In this document: positions 24,332 through 36,038 of the stretch, one piece after another
How positions within the stretch are numbered: the stretch's first letter is position 1
Layout of the letters: every line of letters begins with the position of its first letter
Assembly (NCBI GenBank): GCA_918026815.1
Contig: CAKJVC010000242.1
Span: forward strand, 98,362 to 162,361
Reading direction: 5' to 3'
DNA: 64,000 nucleotides
DNA from: Chalara sp. BL73
Lineage: Eukaryota > Ascomycota > Leotiomycetes > Helotiales
Position numbers and translations under genes: made by a program
The notes under the pieces: model-generated
Told to the model about the DNA's origin: nothing
What the model saw: only the letters and a program-made list of their open reading frames with translations
The model's database searches: none

Positions 24332-26160
24332 ATGGCTGCCAAAAATGCGTCCTTGAAGTCTCTTATCTCAAATGCTTCAGTCTCTCTCGGACCCGAACCC
24401 AAGAGGTTTATCAAGGGTGGTGTTAGACCACGATTTATAGGCAAGCAAACCGTGAGAAATCGCGCTGCAGTATCAAGGACAGGTTGCTACACTTGCAAGT
24501 GAGAAACGCTACCTTCTCAACCAATTATAAACTTATAATCCTTAGAAAGCGACATATCAAATGTGACGAACAACATCCAGCCTGTGAAAATTGCACAAAG
24601 GCAGGCTGGACATGTGACTACATAGAAGTCGAGGTCAACAAGATCTCAGCCAACTCTAATCTTGCTCCACGGCCGCCTCCACAATCCTCCGAAGCCAATA
24701 TGGAAGATGGATTCTATCTCAAATTCGCCGCTTTTCTGTTCACAGAAAGGAGCTTCGCATCGCCGTTTAAACCGTCCCACTGGGTTCTCGCTCATCAATT
24801 AGCCCAATCAGAACCATGCCTGCGTCATATCGTCATTGGGACGGCCATGGTGCGGCGTATCTCATACAACAATACTGGAGAACCAAGCGATAAGGAGCAC
24901 ATGGACACATGTCGTGCTGCATTCCAGCACTATGCCAAGTCCATCAAACTGCTACAAGAAAAGCTAGACAAGGTGGAAAACGGCGCTGAATATAGCACTG
25001 CTTGGGATATCGCTCTTCTGGCTAGCTGGCTCTTCGTTGTATTCGAGGCTCTCGTAGGAAATCAGCAAAAAGCACAGTGGCATGTTCAAAACGGGCTGAG
25101 ACTCCTCAAACATGCCCCTAAAAATGGCAGCGAACCGGCGGCAAAATATTGTGGCAGCATAGGAGAAATAGCAATCGCCTTCAACGAGCTACACGCAGAG
25201 GCGAGCTTGTATGCCGCTGCTAACCACATACAGCCAGTCTTCCTTCCCGACGTCCCATATACATTCGATGACATGGAGCACGCCAAACGAGCCATGGACA
25301 CCATAAGGCCCAACATCCTCTTCCTGATCCGCTCTAGAACTCGCGAGCAAAATGTTCCGAAATCATACCCCTCTCCTTCCTCCATACCGAAAGACATGCT
25401 CGCGCGCCTCCACATCCTCAAGTCCACGCTGCAGCGGTGGTTCTCGGCTTTTACGACCCTAAGACACTCCCTTCGCCTGGATATCGCCAGCACCGTAACG
25501 GCCGAGATGCTCAGCCACACCACGAACCCGGACGACGCACGCCTCCGCTCCGCGCACGACTACCTGATGATCCAGTACCACCAATCTCACATCTGGCTCT
25601 CCACCGCGTTCTCCTGGCACCAGACGGCCTTTGACGCCCACACCGCGTCGTTCCTCGCCATCACCGCCCTCTCCGAGCGCGATATCGCTATGCGTGCCGC
25701 GATTTTCCGCCGGCAGGCCCAGGATCCGCGTGCGGCATTCGTGCTGCCCCAGATGTTCATCCAGCCCTTGAGCTACGTGGCGCAGAAATGCAGGGACGGA
25801 ACGGCGAGGAGACGCGCGGTTGCGCTGTTGGAGAGCGAGTGCGAGAGGGGCTTTATAGAGCATCATGCTGCGGCCGTGATGTGTCGCTGGATTATGGAGA
25901 CCGAGGAGGAGTGCCTCCCCGAGGGGGTTATTGGCAGCGTGGATCGTAATGATGTGGGGTTTGTGCAGGAGACGTGGAGGCTGAGGGGTGCGAATGTGAA
26001 GTTGGATAGGGTGGCTCGGTGTGGGGAGATTACGTGCACGAGGCTGGGAGAGCAGGGAGAAGAAGTTGTTAAGGGTGTCGTTCGGTGGATCGAGGGGGAG
26101 GTCGTACATGTTGGCGTTGGGGAAGCAGATCGCGTTTGGGAGGGGTCTTGTTTTGGATAG
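24332..26160 (+). CDS. Zn2Cys6 (Gal4-type) transcription factor
   Basis: Nuclear DNA-binding regulator. Exon 1 is 24332-24498, a 47-bp intron follows, and exon 2 is 24546-26160, giving 593 residues. The intron splits the zinc cluster. When joined, the six ligands are Cys52, 55, 62, 69, 72 and 79, in the order CYTC, KCDEQHPAC, ENC, WTC. The basic stretch KKRHIK between the second and third Cys is typical. A fungal transcription-factor middle region of helical character follows (from about residue 110). The first ATG after an upstream in-frame stop was taken as start. Targets are unknown; the MCT-like carrier immediately upstream is a candidate. Confidence 0.9.
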
Positions 26161-26610
26161 AGGAGTAGTTTTTAAATGAAGAAGAGTCTTTATTATCGGC
26201 TATACTCTCCCTTCCGTCATTATCCTTCATTACCTGCCTCTTAGCCCGTCATCCTATTCAAGGCAGGTGACTTAAGTCCTGCTCCCTTTCTTTCCATTCC
26301 TCTTTTTTGGAGAGTGTGGTTGAGTCTTTTAGTATTTTCGTAAGGAGCCTGGAAGGTCTGGGATGTTTCAATCCAATACCTCCCATGTCCAACAAATGTG
26401 ACTGGTTCTTGGCCAACGAGCATGCTCTCAACAGAGCCCAAACCCATCCACTAAGCCACGATCCTAATCACAACCCGTCTGCCATGTCTACCTTCCGCCT
26501 TGGCTCTTCGTTCAGTATCCTCCATGCCCGGAAAAAACTTTCTCGGCTTATACATGCCATTTTGAAATGTCGAATTTTGTTGTATCATCATCGGCTGTTT
26601 CTGCATCCGA
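26161..26610. other. Convergent 3' region
   Basis: 450 bp between the convergent Zn2Cys6 regulator and TAP hydrolase. A plus-strand frame starting at 26307 runs into the hydrolase's last exon and is not supported as a gene. Confidence 0.6.
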
Positions 26611-28683
26611 TCATGAATGATCGAGAGGCGAATGTGAACGCAGATCCTTCATCTTCTGCTGAAGCTCCTTCCAATCACTCCTCGACTCGAGACCGCCAGG
26701 GACAGAAACCTTCCAGGGGCCAACTTCGAGGGCGCAGAACGACTCATCTCCGGGTAGTTTGCCGCTTTGGAAATAGGCGGTGACTTTGAGCATAGGTTAG
26801 TTTGGTTCTACAAGGAAGATAGGGAGGGAATTACCTTTTGCAAAAGCACATTTGTTGAGTGTTGCTATTGAGGTGTGCTATCGAATTGTTAGTCTGGTTT
26901 TGCATTTCTAGGCCCCTTGTAGTGATAAGATATAAGAGAAAGGGTAGAGCGGGGATGGCGATGCTTAGGTGCTCAGGAGAAGCGGGAACCGCTGATTTGA
27001 GCTTACTATCGCTTGATAGAAAATTTCGATTCTAAAGTTGGACATAGAAACTTCTACGTTACTCTTCTGCCTGAGCAACGAACGTCTCGACTGTAGAAGG
27101 AAAACAAAGGCGCAAGAAGAAGACCGAAAGAAATCGAAGTTGTATAACGTACGCCGGAGCCGTCAATTGTAAGAAGCTGTGAGTTTTTGAACAATTTGGT
27201 GCTGCTGCGACCACTACACAAAATCAGCTCGAGTTCGACTTTGGTTACAGATGACTTACTTCTCAATGGGAGTGACAGGATCTCTGGTATTCGAAATGAA
27301 TAGAACTGGGTTCTTTGTTTTCCCACCAAAGGGGCCGGAATAGCGCTCAACGCCGTCAATTCCCCAGCCAGTGCAGGCTACTACCTTTTCCCCCAGAACA
27401 TCTCCTCCGAGCCAGCTCTGAGCGCGAAGTTGGTTGATGACCGGCATCACGTCCTTCAATGGCTTGTTGTAGTAAATATTACCGTTGTCCGAGCACGATA
27501 TCGATGTTTGTGCGGTAACGACCGCGAGTCTGTTTTCATTTGGTTTGGAGGCCAATTTTTGGAGGCCGGAAAGCGCGTCTGCTGTAAGGTTTTTGACGGC
27601 TGTCTCGAGAAGAACAAGAGCTCTGGCAAGAGTATCGAAGCTCGTTGGTGGTGTGTATGTGGTCATAAAAGAGATGAGTTGGAGGCCGGCGAATACGTCC
27701 ACGATTGCTGTAGCGTTCTCCCATTTTTGTTCTAAAGCTTTATTTATATCAAGCCGAGCCAGAATAGTCTCAAATCGTGAGAAGATGTCGCTTGTGGTGT
27801 TTCCGGTATGGTAAGGGCAAGCTTTCGGGCCGGCAAGATGGCAATATAGGAAAAATGTTGCAAAGACATCATCTGTGTGTTGGAGCCATGTTTTCATCTT
27901 TCCACCAGAGTAGTCGTAAGGATCCACGACACCATCTAGAATAACTCGGCCCATCCGCTCAGGGAACATTGAGGCGAATGTCTGGCCAATGATAGTTCCA
28001 TAGCTGAATCCCCAATAGTTGAGGAGGTTCGGGTTTTCCACACCTTTAGACGCAGGGCTTGCTGCATATGCATCGAGGATACTAATGATATCTTTCGCGA
28101 CGATTGAAGTGGCCATGTGTGGGCCGGCATCTGTGTTACCACCAATCGTACTCTTGCACTCCATGCCCATCGTTTTTGCCATCTGGTAGACCTCTTCATA
28201 TGGATCGCCAGTAGGGCTAGACTGATTGCCACGCGCCATAAATTGGTGATATTTTGATGGAGCTGGGTTTCTTGAGCAATCAGCCATAGGAGTGCTTTGA
28301 CCTAGCCCTCGAGGCTCCCACGCGACTATGTCAAAGTTTCCGCCAGTGATATTCTGAGCCAAATCCGCACCATTAATTAGAAATTCCACAGCCGATTCTC
28401 CTGGCCCGCCAGGATTAACTAATATCATGCCCTTTGATGTTGAGGCCTTCGAAGGATACTTCAAGAGTGGGACCAGCGCTCGGTTTCCCATTGGCTTCGA
28501 ATAATCCAAAGGGACTTGAAGTACCGCACAATGGAAACGTGGGCCACATGGCTGCCATGTTAGATTAGCTGACGGTGTTATGGTGGCAAAGTCAATTTTT
28601 TCTGTAGTGTTTCGCCGATAAAGCGGTGCGGTAGGCACTGCTGCTGCTAAAGAAACAAGATGCAGAAGATGCTGAAGTTTCAT
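26611..28683 (-). CDS. Secreted alpha/beta hydrolase, tripeptidyl aminopeptidase-like (TAP, MEROPS S33 type)
   Basis: Probably cleaves N-terminal peptides outside the cell. Four exons: 28683-27260, 27213-27153, 26877-26835 and 26783-26611, giving 566 residues. A signal peptide is evident (MKLQHLLHLVSLAAAVPTA). The oxyanion-side block MILVNPGGPGESAVEFL is followed by the nucleophile elbow GFSYG with Ser227. Asp468 lies in NTRDPVTP and His496 in DGSGHTS, completing the triad. The C-terminal TAP block TAYFQSGKLPGDE is in the last exon. All introns were placed to restore these blocks. The acceptor of the first intron (27214) has alternatives a few bases downstream. Confidence 0.9.
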
Positions 28684-29951
28684 ATTGATAGCCCAAGTGT
28701 GTTGGCTTGGTTAGGCTGCAAATGGCCGGCACAGTTGTCCTACTGAGGCTGATGGAGACTCGTCCAATAGTCGTTAAATCTCCCGGAGACTGATAACTAA
28801 GAATATATTCGACTACAGATTACTCGTGTCTTGAAGCCTAGAAGAAATGACTTGGGAACACCTTGAAAAATGGAAGTCATCATCTTCTTTTAATTGAACC
28901 AACATAAGGAGCATAGGCGGGTGCCTGCCAAGGCTAAGCAGGGGAAGCATCCTTAGACCTCGAGAATCCATCACAAATAGCTAGGAGCAACTGAGTCAAG
29001 AAGGACCAGGAAGCCAATACTTACGAGCTCGCGGCTAATCCTAGTTGTAAAAAGACGTTATCATGGGGAAGAGGAGCATGAGCCTACAATATCATTGGAA
29101 AGACAACTGGATTCTGTGCTTCGCCCGCTGGAAAGGGGTGTGAAAAGTTGTAAAAAGAACTTAGTTGAAGCAAATTGGAAGCTCACTTGAGCTCTACCTA
29201 ACAGTCAAGTCAATTTAATTTCTTACCTTCGATAACAGGATAAGGGTCTCGGGTATATTTGGCGCATAAAGAATTATGGACAATGTCTGATGTCTCGAGG
29301 AAGTTGAGGCTAGGGCTAAGTAATGTGGATATATCAAAATCAGGGTATATTTAAAGATTACTGTCTGAATATCAGGCAACAATGGCTGCCAAGACAATGA
29401 CTATCAAGTTGACAGGGTGAATTTAGAACAGGAGCATTCCTCTGATCCTCAGATCCCGATTCCGTCAATCAATCCAATGAGAAAGGTCAACCAACAGAAC
29501 TCTGCGATCGGAAAGGAAGCACCTCGAATCTTTTATATTGCGAGCGTTGCAGACACCAACCAATATGCACGTCGCACCATTGAGGAGCTCCTCGAGGACC
29601 TGCCGATATGGTAGGGACTGTCCAAAGGCATCCTGAATTTCGGCCTCTGATGGTGGATGTCACGAACGGCTTCTATCTACTGGGTTGGGTAACACGCGTT
29701 TACAAAGAGGGAGGAACAGTCAGTAACTTGTGGTTCTGGCTCCTCGCGCCTATCTCTCCTGCCGTCGTATGTCGAACCGTGCCGCAGAACCAGGCGGCCC
29801 CTACTTTCTCTATCTAAACGCTAGAAACCAGGCTTTTCAGTGTTACGAGTGGATCTGCGTGAGGAAGATGCAAGTGAACCGAGGATTGGACTGTTCCTAT
29901 CGTTTATTGTTTAATATAATTTCTTATTTTCATTATGCTCGCTACACGGCC
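28684..29951. other. Intergenic, 1.3 kb
   Basis: Upstream of the TAP hydrolase and downstream of the cutinase. Short frames only; nothing recognised. Confidence 0.6.
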
Positions 29952-30807
29952 TTAATGCGCGGCTACATACGCTGCTGCATCTACAGCATTCACTGCGTAG
30001 ACAAGATGCGCAGGCAGAATAGTTATGCCGTTAACACAGATATTGTCGGCTGCACTGCAATACGTCTTCACCTTTGCAGCGGGTACATTTGCAATTGGCT
30101 TTCCATTATCTGCAGATTGTCAGCAGTATACGTATAGTTTCGAAAGTATACATACTGGGATCTCCAAAAATCACGACCGAGCTGATCCAAGCTGCAACCT
30201 TCGCTGGTAGAAGTGCAGCTGCATTATGGACAATCTGCCCACCTTGGGAGTAGCCGGAGGCTACGAGCTTAGTGTTCGGACATTTGGCATATGCGCTCTG
30301 GATTTGGGCAGCCCTGCACAATGTTAGCCTTGCATACGTTCGTTGAGAAACATATCTTTCTTACATTTCCTTACTTCCAGCAGGGTCTCCTCCTTCGAGA
30401 TACCCATCGATGTCCGCATCGTACTTGTTGACGCCCTGGATCGCAAGATTCGACGACCCTAACTTGTCCCTCAACGCCTCGAAGAACGGCGGCCCTACAA
30501 GAATGCCTACGTTGCCAGGCTCTGTGGTCCCGCGCGCGAATACAATAGTATATGGTTTACAGGAGCCGCTCAGTTCATTATATGTGGTTTTCTGGCCAGT
30601 CAGTATGGCAAGGACTTGCTCAAAGAGTGTTAGGATGCCTGCCACGGCGTTGATAGTTCCTTCGACCTGCGGTAGGTGGTCAAGCAGAATGGTAAGAAAG
30701 TTGTTGAGTGGTGTATTTCTCTCCCTGACCGCAGGTTCCGGAACAGTCACGGGCAAGGCAAGGGATGGCACCAACAGACAGAAGAGCACTAAGAAGGAGA
30801 ACTGCAT
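29952..30807 (-). CDS. Cutinase (CE5 family)
   Basis: Secreted serine esterase that hydrolyses the cutin of plant cuticles. Three exons: 30807-30365, 30313-30156 and 30109-29952, giving 252 residues. Signal peptide: MQFSFLVLFCLLVPSLALP. Core blocks: FARGTTEPGNVGILVGPPF, GVNKYDADIDGYLEGG, GYSQGGQIVHNAA (nucleophile Ser170), VIFGDP, then ADNIC (Asp222) and LPAHLVY (His235). The catalytic triad is complete. The segment between signal peptide and core (about residues 20-90) is longer than in the shortest cutinases. The neighbouring TAP hydrolase is also secreted and on the same strand, but there is no sign of coupling. Confidence 0.95.
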
Positions 30808-32472
30808 TGTGACTGATTTTTATGAGGGCTACAAGCAGGCGAGCCAGCGGCGAGAACTGTAGTCCTGAAGTCCGGCGGCAACCTCGTGCTTTATACTTTC
30901 GACTTTCCCTACCTTTCCCCTCCGATCTCTCCAGCATTCCCTTTCCATTATTCCACCCCCATACCCCGCCAGATCAATTCCAAGAAGGTGGTGCAGGGCA
31001 GACACCAAAATAAATGCCAACCCTGGCCGATCTGATCTGCAAAAGCCGGGGATGTGGGGCGCGGGGGATCCGCGTGATGCATTCACGGCCCCCATCTCAA
31101 TGAGGAATCTGAGCAAGTGCGTGATCTGCCGAGAAGACTGCACACTTTTCTCGGACAAGCACATGCTTTTGTGAAGTTAGCAAAGTGAAAGGATTTTCAG
31201 TGTCGAGCCGTCTTATGCTTATTGTAACCCAAAGGCACTTTGCCCGCCCTGCAGAAATGTAACACGAAGAATAATTGGTCAGTTATACGCCCCCCCTCCC
31301 ACAAATACTGGACAGTTGAGCCGCTGAATGCAACGCCAAAGGATCTACATATAGTAGGTACCCCAGAAAGACATTGGAACATCTCGGGTGATACGGAGCG
31401 GTAAGACCGTGATTGCTCGTATCGCCTTCCACCAATCGGCCCGTACGGCGAATATTTAAGAACAGGTGCCGGCGCTTGGAACTCCCTCGATACTACCTCG
31501 TTCTGAAGGATCGTGATTGTGCCTTCAAAGCCTCACAGCTTTGGGGCCTGAGGTGCCGCAGATTGAGACTTTGATGTTGCAGGGCAAAGCGAATCGAGGC
31601 GAAAAGAATGCATCATTTGATAGTTCCCGCCCCCATCCATCCTCTCCCTAGGAAAGTCACTTAAATATATATTAATTGCTGCAGGGAGGTATGACTGCGT
31701 TGTCATAACAATGTAATATATGGCATATATGGGATGAGATAAATCAGACCCAGGTGTATATGAACATTAAAACAATCCCATAACCAGTTGTCGCATAAAT
31801 ATTACTGTTGAGGAATCTAATAATCAAGATATAAGAAATGGAAAAGATCTGTTGGATTCATGACAAGCAGTTTTGGTGTGAATATCGCTGGATGTGATCT
31901 TCATTAAATAGCCTACGACCTCACAATATCATTGCCAAGGCCCCTGAACCCGCTAAGTTACAAGTATGAGCTTAATCATGATCAATGAATGACTGTTAAA
32001 CAACTATTCAGCATTATTGTGCAGATGGCTTGGACAAAACATGTCTTTATGAAAGAAATAATGATCTTGCCAGGTTGGAAAGTGGTAGAACCAAATTGTT
32101 ACAGCTAGTGCCCGGTCCACATCACTTAGTATTGTAGTTTGTATAGCGTTTACACTCTTGTTTAGTCTTCACCTTTAAGAATTAGTTGGCCAAGCTTTGC
32201 GTTAAGATTCACCTTAAGATCTCGCTCACCTTAGTGAGTGACTTGACAGCAGTCGAAATCATATTCACCACCTTATGAATTCCATGTGGCTCGCTCCTTC
32301 CTTCCGCTCTCCTTCCACATTGAACAATCATCGCAAATAACACGATAACGATCTTTCAAAGAAATAAAAAGCCGGGTTACCGCACGCGCAGCAAACATAC
32401 AAGACGCGCGAACGAAATCGGTGGCTCTCGAAGCACGAAATAACATACGACAAGCGCAACAACACGGCGAAT
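30808..32472. other. Intergenic, 1.7 kb
   Basis: Cutinase promoter side, AT-rich from about 31650 to 32200. No gene, repeat or RNA recognised. Confidence 0.55.
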
Positions 32473-33404
32473 ATGGCAACGCTGGAGAAAGAGAACGAGC
32501 TCCCCAGGACTACCCCCCCATCGCTTGAGGAAAAGGAGGCGCGCATTTTTCATCGAGACAAGCTTCTTAGTCACACACCTTATGTAGCCAGCAGCTTTGA
32601 AGCTACTTTAGAGGTTGCATGTCTCCTCGGTACGTAACAACCTCCTTCTTCCCGCCGCACATGAATTATCCCGAACTTGTCGCTCGAATCCACGCCCCAG
32701 CAGCGGCACAAGAGAGAGCGGTAACGGGAGGATTGGGGAAAAACGGCTGGGGTGTGAGCTTGCATGCTGATACATGAGCAGACATCATCCAAGCAAGAAC
32801 GGCGGAAGGCAGACTCCTCACCGACATCGCCATCGAGCTGAAGAGCTTCGGATCCACGCCCAAGAGGATGCAGCTCACGCAGGAAATCTGGGAGAAGAAG
32901 CTCATCGTCGGGCCGTGGAGGGACACCTTCTTTCCGCTCTGGGAGCTCCAGGTCGCGGCCCTGGAGTCGCGCCGAGACACGCTTTCCGCCCTCGGTGACG
33001 AGGACCCGGGGTTCGAGCAAAGCTGCAAGAACATCACCAGGGATCTCAGGTACTTCGAGGATTGCATGGTCGCGAGGGGACGGTTGGAGAGCACCGGCTG
33101 CGAGTACTTCCTTGGCGCGCCTTACTTTACCATCGAGCAGGTCGGCAGGATCTTGGGCATCAAGACTATGGGGGGCACCGTCAAGACCACGCTGGATGCT
33201 TTGCTTGCTGGCGATGCGGAAAATGTCACGCGCGTCCAGGCTGCTCGGTCGCTGAGGCAGTTGCTGGAGTTTGCGCTGGGAACTCGGTGGGATGAGGGTG
33301 CGGGTGCGGAGGCGGTCGATATGGCGGTTCCTGAGATTGTGTATAAGAAGCGATATAAGTGCGCATGGCATGGAAGACAACGAACCTCATGGAAGCACCA
33401 TTGA
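32473..33404 (+). CDS. Unrecognised protein of about 259 residues
   Basis: I do not recognise the family. Two exons, 32473-32629 and 32782-33404, join in frame through a 152-bp intron (donor CTCG/GTACGT, acceptor GAGCAG). The product starts MATLEKENELPR and has no signal peptide or membrane span. It is mainly helical and charged, with blocks such as LLTDIAIELKSFGSTPKR and LIVGPWRDTFFPLWELQ, and an Ala/Gly-rich region near residues 190-240. A C-terminal intron at the GTGCGC at 33359 is possible and would change the last 12 residues. The GC-rich third positions support coding on this strand, although an equally long frame exists on the opposite strand. The exon join is inferred. Confidence 0.6.
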
Positions 33405-34300
33405 TGTCACCATACAGAACCCAGGTTACACAGCACACTTGTTGGTGAGCCTACTCGCTCAACTGGAACGATCGACTAGAAGATCCAACATCTATTGCCA
33501 TAGAGATGCTTTTTCTCAAGGTAATATCAGCAAAACATGATTTCCATTAGCTCCCAGCTCAAAGACTAGGTTGAGCTGTTGAGATTCACACCAGCTTCGA
33601 TGTTCGGCTTTACATTTGTTCACGGAACCTCGTCAGCGGGTCGTCATGGATTTGTGCCAGAATATGGTACCAAGATAGCGTATAGCTCACATAAATCTAT
33701 GATTTACAGACCTACTTTCTCCACTTACTCACTGCTAAACGCCATAAGCGCAATTTCTTCCTCTGGCTATCAAATCTGGTGAAATATTAAGCATCGTTGG
33801 TGTTATCTACCCCATATACCCCGTCTGGACTTGCAGTATAATCGTTATGGATTGGTGGGTTCTTAAAATATACGGTGATAACTTTGCCGGAATATCTTTG
33901 GTTCTGCCTTGTGTTCAAAGTTGGTTTGAAGCCAGCATGGAGTCGAGATCGCCAAGTCTCGGGGAAATGTTCTTTCTTCCGAGCCGGCGGTCCACATTCT
34001 TTCGTGCCCCTGTGTTTTTAAGCTCGTTGCTCTTCCTTTATTGTATCACGGCTTGGACGATATCGAGGCGTGCTAGTTAATGCGGACGAGCTTGGGCACA
34101 GGCAACAGTTTTCTGGCTGGGGTTATCTCAGACCGGGTGAATATTAATTGGTATTATTAGAGCACAAGCTCGTCGGCTCGTGATGGAGTTGCAAGGTAAA
34201 AAGCTACCCGTCCTATTTGTTCAGATATACATGGTTTTGGCCCGTCGATATTCCTTCCCATCATTCGATCATCATATAGTCCGGCATCCGTGACCCTAGA
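33405..34300. other. Intergenic
   Basis: Between the unrecognised plus-strand gene and the 3' end of the GPI protein gene. Short frames without family features; nothing recognised. Confidence 0.55.
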
Positions 34301-35214
34301 TCATGCGAAGAAAGAGACTAAAAGCATGAGTCCACCCAAGATTCCGAAACCCTTTCCTGTCGAGCTTGCGTCGTTGCCAGAGGCAGTGGTTTGAGCTGGC
34401 GCGGTCCCGCTTGTAGTCGTCGCTGCGCTAGTAGTGGTGGCGATGGTTGTGTTACTGGTGACGCTCGTTGAAGTTACTCTCGGGCCGTCGCAGTGCCAGT
34501 GGTCCCCATGCGCCTCGCATCCTACCGATTCCGTTGGGCTGGGTATAAGGCCGCCGGTGCCCGTGGTTGCTGGATGGTCGTGATCGTGGTCGTCGTGGTC
34601 GTCGCTTGTTGTTGTTAGGACTCTGTCAGGAAGCGTGGATGTTGATGCTGGACCGTCACAATGCCTGCGCATCAGAATCTAGGTGTCAGCTTGTATACTC
34701 GAGAATGGTTATAAAGAATGTTGTTGCGCTGGGAGCGGTTTTCTCTTAACGCATGTTCAAGTAGCACATGTATGTCCTGAGACCAGGATTGCTTATTAAA
34801 ATTCCCAGAGGAGGGTTTTTGCTCGAGGAGGCTGACGCTTACCAGTGATCGCCATGGGATTCACAGCCAACAGACTCGGTTGGGCTTGGAGCTAGTGTAC
34901 CAGTGCCTGATTCGTGATCATCATGATCCTCATGGTCATCGTGAGATGTGGTTGTCGTTGCTGGAAGCGTGGTTTGAGCGACAACAGCAGCAGTGGAAGT
35001 TATGGGACCATCGCAGTGCCTTACATTCAGTCAGAATGGTTTCCGAATTCAGCGTGTAGGGATATGAGAATCTAGAGCGGGGATTGACTCACCAGAGATC
35101 ATCATGAACCTCGCAGCCATATGAATTTGTCGGAGATGGCCCAGGATTAGTCTGCGATAAAACAATCGCTGGGAACAATGACAAAGCAGCAAAAACCACA
35201 GCGGATGGCTTCAT
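34301..35214 (-). CDS. Secreted His/Asp-rich GPI-anchored protein built of exon repeats
   Basis: Cell-surface protein of unknown function. Three exons, 35214-35093, 35019-34843 and 34664-34301, give 220 residues. A signal peptide (MKPSAVVFAALSLFPAIVLS) starts it. The C-terminus is Ser/Thr-rich and ends in a hydrophobic tail (GFGILGGLMLLVSFFA), as for GPI attachment. Three modules repeat: PSPTxSxGCExH, then DHW or DLW, then HCDGP. They are joined by Thr-rich linkers with His/Asp clusters (DDHEDHDDHE, DDHDDHDHDHP). Both introns split the Trp codon TG/G at the same place in the module, so modules and exons coincide. The His/Asp and paired Cys suggest metal binding, which is inference only. Confidence 0.82.
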
Positions 35215-36038
35215 GTTGAGCAAGTGTCGAATTTATCGAATGGGTAGCTTTGGGCAACACGTGGCTAAAGTAGTCAGGAAGAGATGTGGGCAAGACCGGT
35301 CCTTCATTTTTAATCAATTTTGTGTGACCATCAAGGTATTCCGACATATCGATTCATTACTATCATGATCTTGGCGCACCAATTTTCACTGGTTGTAGGC
35401 TGCATAGTCTCAGGCGGAAGAGAAGCCCTGAAAATATAATTCTCTTGGTGTTTGCTTGGAAAACTGCTGGGCAGCAAAGTCCCTCCATACACAATTTGCT
35501 CAGCGGATAAAGGAGTCCTTGGCATTGCCCATCAAGGTGTTCATGCCAAGAGATCCCGCCGCTGTGGAACATATCTGATATATGCGCATCATCATGATAC
35601 TCATATTGGAGATCCGCGATTGGATAGATAGAAGGAAGTATTGGAAAGCATACAGAAAGAAAGGCTGGCGTTCACCAAAAGCACGAGCTTGGCATTCCAA
35701 CATGAGAGCTACCAATCTGGAAGGACAGACCAACTATTCGTGGCCAATATAAGACGAATTGTCTCCTTTTATTTTTGAACGATTAGCCTTGCTTACTACA
35801 GGTCCTCCACAGCTGCTTAGCCACAAGCTGAGACATTTCTAGACTACCTGCTAAAATGTCAATTCCAGATACCGTTCTACTTGGCATCGGGGTCTGGGAG
35901 AATGATTCATATAACACCAAGTTGACCCTTGCAAGTAAACGCCTTCTGTGCCTGAGCTGAGAAGTTAGGTAATTTCGAGAATCGTGCATAATGGCTGCAC
36001 CAGCGGCAATTCTCTGCTAAGTCTCTTCGCAGGAGGCA
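35215..36038. other. Intergenic
   Basis: Between the GPI protein start and the ankyrin gene stop. Minus-strand short frames at about 35500-35990 show no family features. Confidence 0.5.

Noticed and set aside
25459..26109. 216-residue minus-strand frame in the Zn2Cys6 gene
   Set aside because: Antisense shadow in GC-rich coding sequence.
32580..33380. 266-residue minus-strand frame
   Set aside because: Competes with the spliced plus-strand model; composition rich in Arg/Ser/Pro as in antisense frames. Kept only as a doubt.
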